Positions 61,731-64,000 of a stretch of DNA of 64,000 nucleotides are shown here, one piece after another. The notes under the pieces were generated by a model. It searched no databases and had not been told where the DNA came from. It saw only the letters and a program-made list of their open reading frames with translations. The DNA comes from Candidatus Cryptobacteroides onthequi (lineage in GTDB: Bacteria > Bacteroidota > Bacteroidia > Bacteroidales > UBA932). The position numbers and the translations under genes are program-made. Each line of letters opens with the position of its first letter. The stretch's first letter is position 1. Where the stretch lies: NCBI GenBank assembly GCA_018066125.1, contig JAGHSA010000003.1, positions 1 to 64,000 of the forward strand, written 5' to 3'.

Positions 61731-63254
61731 TTAGTCTGAGACAGGACGGATAGTTAAGCCATTGTAACGTGGGCGATTTGCCATAGGACTGACTATTGCA
61801 ACTCCAAGATTCATATAATATGCATTGAAGAGGTATGAATCATTTGTATATAGCGACGAAGACCAATAGTATGCTCCCTTGCCAACATAATAGAATGACT
61901 TGCTGTTGACATAACCTGAGACAGGGATGAATAGCTGATTTATGCCATCAGAGAAGAGTACACCCTTCACGCCGTTATAGTCAGAGCACCAATATATGCC
62001 CTTAGCAGTGGTGGACGCATCCCCGTCAGGAAGTATATTCGATGAGCTATTGCCTTTACCTCCGCAAGAATAATACAAATCGCAGAAGTCATACTCAGTT
62101 GGAATACGCCATGTCGCTCCCCAAGCTTGCTTTGCAGCGTCATGGGACGCATCAAGGGTAGTACCATCGATAGTGGTACTAGGTGCTGCATAGCCACTAG
62201 GGTATTCACTTTTAAAGCCTGAAAAAGAAAATGTGTTGTCACCATAATAATTGATACCTGTATAGCGAGGTTCCGTCTCGCCCCATGCATAATAGTCACC
62301 GAAACATGTGGCCGGGCTGCCAGCTACGGTCGTAGCACCAAGGTTCATGGTCGCCCACTTCTTGCTGCCAATCTGCACATATTCGTGACCGTTGATCTTG
62401 CCTCCGAATTTGGCAGCATTAATCTTGACGGCCTTAAGAGAGTACCAGGATGTCTCTAGCTCATAGTCACTCTTAGTAAGCACCATCTCTGAGTCCGACG
62501 TCAGTTCCTTCAGTGTGAAGACGACATCACGCGCTTCTGGCTTTGTATTGTATCCGAAATAAAAAGCTACGCCGTCCTCGTTCTCCACGCCAATGCTGTA
62601 TCCGCCGATTGATGATCCTGCATGGAAATTGATCTGGTCTACGCTGTTGAAATAGTAACATGCGGAGTTGTACACGCCGTCTATCTTCAGAGCATACGAG
62701 CTCGCGCTTTTCGGAAGGCCTGTGATGACTACCTGGAGCCTTGTCGCGAACTTCCATTTGGAGATGGTAGCCTTCAAGACGCCATCAGAGAAGGTATAGT
62801 CAAGCCCGCACTGATAGCATGACAATGGTGCAGCATGGTATGTGTTGAAATTCGTGGTGCCTGTCTCACGGACTTTGCCGCTTGGAAAGTAATAGGCCAC
62901 ATTGTTTCGAGCCGTACTGAACTCACTATTGGACGCTTCGTAGATGACGATGAACTTACCTGTAGACTTAAGGATGCCTGCATCTATTTTGGATTCATTC
63001 CACTTGCTGCCGTCATATGTGAGAACCAGCTGTGGGAGCTGCTTCCAATAGGCACCGTCAAACCAGATATTGAGTTTGTCTCCTGGCTTCCAGCCTGACT
63101 TCACGGCCTTTGTCTCCACTCCGTCGAAGTCTCCGACCGTAATGTCTACCGTGATGTTGTCAGAAGACGGGATGTCCTCTCTGAGCTCCTTGTCACATGA
63201 TGAAAGCGAAAGAGCGGCAGCTGCTGCTGCGAGAAATGCTGTGATTTTTTTCAT
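61731..63254 (-). CDS. Fimbrillin-like lipoprotein with a FISUMP C-terminal domain
   Basis: A 507-residue lipoprotein (signal MKKITAFLAAAAAALSLSSC). Residues about 30-290 resemble the N-terminal fimbrillin (Mfa-like) beta-sandwich found in Bacteroidetes pilins and adhesins. Residues about 300-505 match the Fibrobacter succinogenes major paralogous (FISUMP) domain: YVQIGSKKWATMNLGA, DYYAWGETEP, WRIPTEYDFCDLYYSCG. This architecture is common in surface proteins whose binding target is unknown. A 42-residue companion ORF lies just upstream, and the gene is probably transcribed with it. Confidence 0.82.
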   Translation of the reverse strand: MKKITAFLAAAAAALSLSSCDKELREDIPSSDNITVDITVGDFDGVETKAVKSGWKPGDKLNIWFDGAYWKQLPQLVLTYDGSKWNESKIDAGILKSTGKFIVIYEASNSEFSTARNNVAYYFPSGKVRETGTTNFNTYHAAPLSCYQCGLDYTFSDGVLKATISKWKFATRLQVVITGLPKSASSYALKIDGVYNSACYYFNSVDQINFHAGSSIGGYSIGVENEDGVAFYFGYNTKPEARDVVFTLKELTSDSEMVLTKSDYELETSWYSLKAVKINAAKFGGKINGHEYVQIGSKKWATMNLGATTVAGSPATCFGDYYAWGETEPRYTGINYYGDNTFSFSGFKSEYPSGYAAPSTTIDGTTLDASHDAAKQAWGATWRIPTEYDFCDLYYSCGGKGNSSSNILPDGDASTTAKGIYWCSDYNGVKGVLFSDGINQLFIPVSGYVNSKSFYYVGKGAYYWSSSLYTNDSYLFNAYYMNLGVAIVSPMANRPRYNGLTIRPVSD

Positions 63255-63271
63255 TATCCGTCCTCCTTTGA

Positions 63272-63400
63272 TTAAAAATCCTCTTCATCTAGTCTGTCCC
63301 ATGGGTCCTCAACAGAGACCGCTATGATTTCGGCCACCTGCATCTCGATGACCTCGCATTGAGGCGAAAGATATTCGCCTTTGATTACTTTTCTTTCCAT
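63272..63400 (-). CDS. Short companion peptide (42 residues) upstream of the fimbrillin-like gene
   Basis: A 42-codon frame with an ATG at 63400, 17 bases before the start of the fimbrillin-like gene on the same strand. The product begins MERKVIKGEYLSPQCEVIEM, contains a hydrophobic EIIAVSV stretch and ends in an acidic tail (DRLDEEDF). Peptides with a K-x-E-Y-x-x-P-x-x-E start commonly precede fimbrillin or surface-lipoprotein genes in Bacteroidales. Their function is unknown. The frame is below common length cut-offs and is easily missed. Confidence 0.6.
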   Translation of the reverse strand: MERKVIKGEYLSPQCEVIEMQVAEIIAVSVEDPWDRLDEEDF

Positions 63401-63576
63401 TCTATAGATGTTAAATGATTATTCGGCACACTAGGATACACGCAAAGACAGCCCACAGCATGGCTGCAAGCAGGCGAGAATTGTAAAATATTGATATTAA
63501 GATATTTAGATACCCCCCCCGATAGGCTTCAGAGGTTCACAAAGACGAATAATGGTACCTAACTTTCGCATTTTTA

Positions 63577-63584
63577 CAAAGATA
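63577..63584 (-). promoter_or_regulatory. -7 box for the small ORF and fimbrillin-like gene
   Basis: Minus-strand TATCTTTG (63584-63577), about 175 bases upstream of the 42-codon ORF. The predicted leader contains the C8/G8 tract. Confidence 0.45.
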
Positions 63585-63685
63585 GGAAAAATTCCAATAA
63601 AATTCCCAGTTACGGCCTTCGGCATCAGATTCTTCGCTGGATTTGCGTGAAAATCCTTAAAGGCAGGCCGCTTGTCGTCGAGCCG

Positions 63686-63822
63686 GCAGTGGCATGAATA
63701 GGCTGCGAGGTGGGGACTGGGGCGCAGACCGTCGAGGAGTCAGAACTGGCTCGCAAAGCGAGAACAGCTGAACTCCGAGACATGCGGAGCCACGGTTCCC
63801 ACCTCGCTTGCTATGCCACTGC
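63686..63822. ncRNA. Rod-shaped structured element, possible small RNA
   Basis: One long imperfect hairpin can be drawn by eye. Outer helix GCAGTGGCAT (63686-63695) with ATGCCACTGC (63813-63822); then a 15-bp helix from GCGAGGTGGG (63705-63714, extending to 63719) with CCCACCTCGC (63798-63807, extending inward to 63793), including two G-U pairs; then CGCA/TGCG (63723/63783), GGAGT/ACTCC (63736/63772), CAG/CTG, CTG/CAG and a 5-bp tip CTCGC-AAA-GCGAG (63750-63762). The strand is unknown because the structure reads almost equally well on both. I could not match it to tmRNA, RNase P or SRP RNA. A similar motif, GCCACTGCGCA, occurs again at 63858-63868. Confidence 0.45.
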
Positions 63823-63899
63823 GCAATGCGTCAGACTGCAAAAAAATAGACTGTTTCGCCACTGCGCAGCGTGTCCTGCCGCAAGGAAGTGCGCCGACG

Positions 63900-64000
63900 C
63901 TATTCGTCAGAAGCAGCCTCAGAAGTATTCTTCGAGGAGTCCTCAGAGCCGCCCTCCGAAGTATCCTCTTCCTCATCGAGAAGATCTTCAGCCTGACGCG
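63900..64000 (-). CDS. Acidic C-terminal tail of a gene entering from the right edge
   Basis: On the minus strand a frame open from the window edge ends at a TAG (63902-63900). It encodes AEDLLDEEEDTSEGG followed by SEDSSKNTSEAASDE, an acidic, Ser/Asp-rich tail. Such tails occur on several conserved cytosolic proteins, so the identity cannot be told from this fragment. Confidence that it is coding rests on composition alone. Confidence 0.5.
   Translation of the reverse strand, partial: RQAEDLLDEEEDTSEGGSEDSSKNTSEAASDE

Larger units (their letters stand above)
63401..63899. other. Gene-poor 500-bp region with a promoter, a C tract and a structured element
   Basis: No convincing ORF lies here; a 78-codon minus-strand frame at 63740-63976 is just the shadow of the hairpin. 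It contains a minus-strand -7 box (63577-63584), a run of eight C (63513-63520), and the rod-like inverted structure at 63686-63822. Confidence 0.6.

Noticed and set aside
63686..63822. Reading the structured element as tmRNA, RNase P RNA or SRP RNA
   Set aside because: The universally conserved sequence segments of those RNAs are absent, so it is left unclassified.
63740..63976. A 78-codon minus-strand ORF over the structured element
   Set aside because: Its product is made of hairpin-derived repeats (CRTRCAVAK, SGIASEVG) and overlaps the frame of the acidic tail at 63900-64000; the hairpin explains the open frame better.
1..64000. tRNA, rRNA and CRISPR arrays
   Set aside because: No cloverleaf, conserved rRNA segment or regularly spaced direct repeat was recognised anywhere in the window.

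Overview
The window is chromosomal DNA from a member of the Bacteroidales, probably a gut or rumen commensal. Four things point there: a SusC/SusD pair, fimbrillin- and BspA-like surface proteins, many secreted glycosidases with lipoprotein signals, and promoters of the TAnnTTTG type instead of sigma70-like boxes. Most of the window is moderately GC-rich; the first 4 kb is visibly AT-richer. I saw no rRNA, tRNA or CRISPR array.

Layout. 1-4100: an island-like segment on the minus strand with an AAA ATPase running off the left edge, a gene broken by an 11-bp tandem duplication, and a tyrosine recombinase. 4100-14040: a DUF4832 protein, a GPH sugar symporter, a GNAT and an AraC regulator, a twin-arginine FAD oxidoreductase, GH43, GH30 and a serine hydrolase. 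14190-17610: a complete sodium-pumping decarboxylase (oadG, oadA, oadB) closed by a terminator. 17670-23130: GH38 alpha-mannosidase, an SDR dehydrogenase and a second serine hydrolase. 23240-28170: an unknown lipoprotein, an unassigned phosphoribosyltransferase-like protein coupled to a CodB-like permease, and a POTRA-less Omp85-type barrel. 28170-40670: GH20, GH99-like, an LRR gene remnant, a GNAT, a secreted tyrosine phosphatase, two GH106-like enzymes, an SPFH protein and an MBL-fold enzyme. 40790-42220: a PurF homologue without the glutaminase cysteine.

42220-51870: two overlapping sensor kinase genes, each with a ligand-binding-protein-like periplasmic part, transcribed away from a SusC/SusD pair. 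51880-61700: two divergent, tightly packed gene sets around a shared 90-bp promoter region. The leftward set is a metallophosphoesterase, a glycosyltransferase, a Stealth phosphotransferase and murQ. The rightward set is a galacturonokinase-like kinase, a UDP-glucuronate 4-epimerase-like enzyme, WbuC, an EEP hydrolase, a cytidylyltransferase-GHMP kinase fusion and a GH39-like glycosidase. This reads as a sugar-activation and glycan assembly or salvage locus and is the best candidate for something undescribed. 61730-64000: a fimbrillin/FISUMP lipoprotein with a 42-residue companion ORF, a 137-nt rod-shaped structured element, and the acidic tail of a gene entering from the right.

How the parts fit: the secreted glycosidases release mannose, N-acetylhexosamine, rhamnose, xylose/arabinose-type and possibly uronic sugars; importers bring sugars in; MurQ recycles cell-wall sugar; and the Na+ decarboxylase conserves energy during fermentation. 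These links are inferred from protein families and gene order only.
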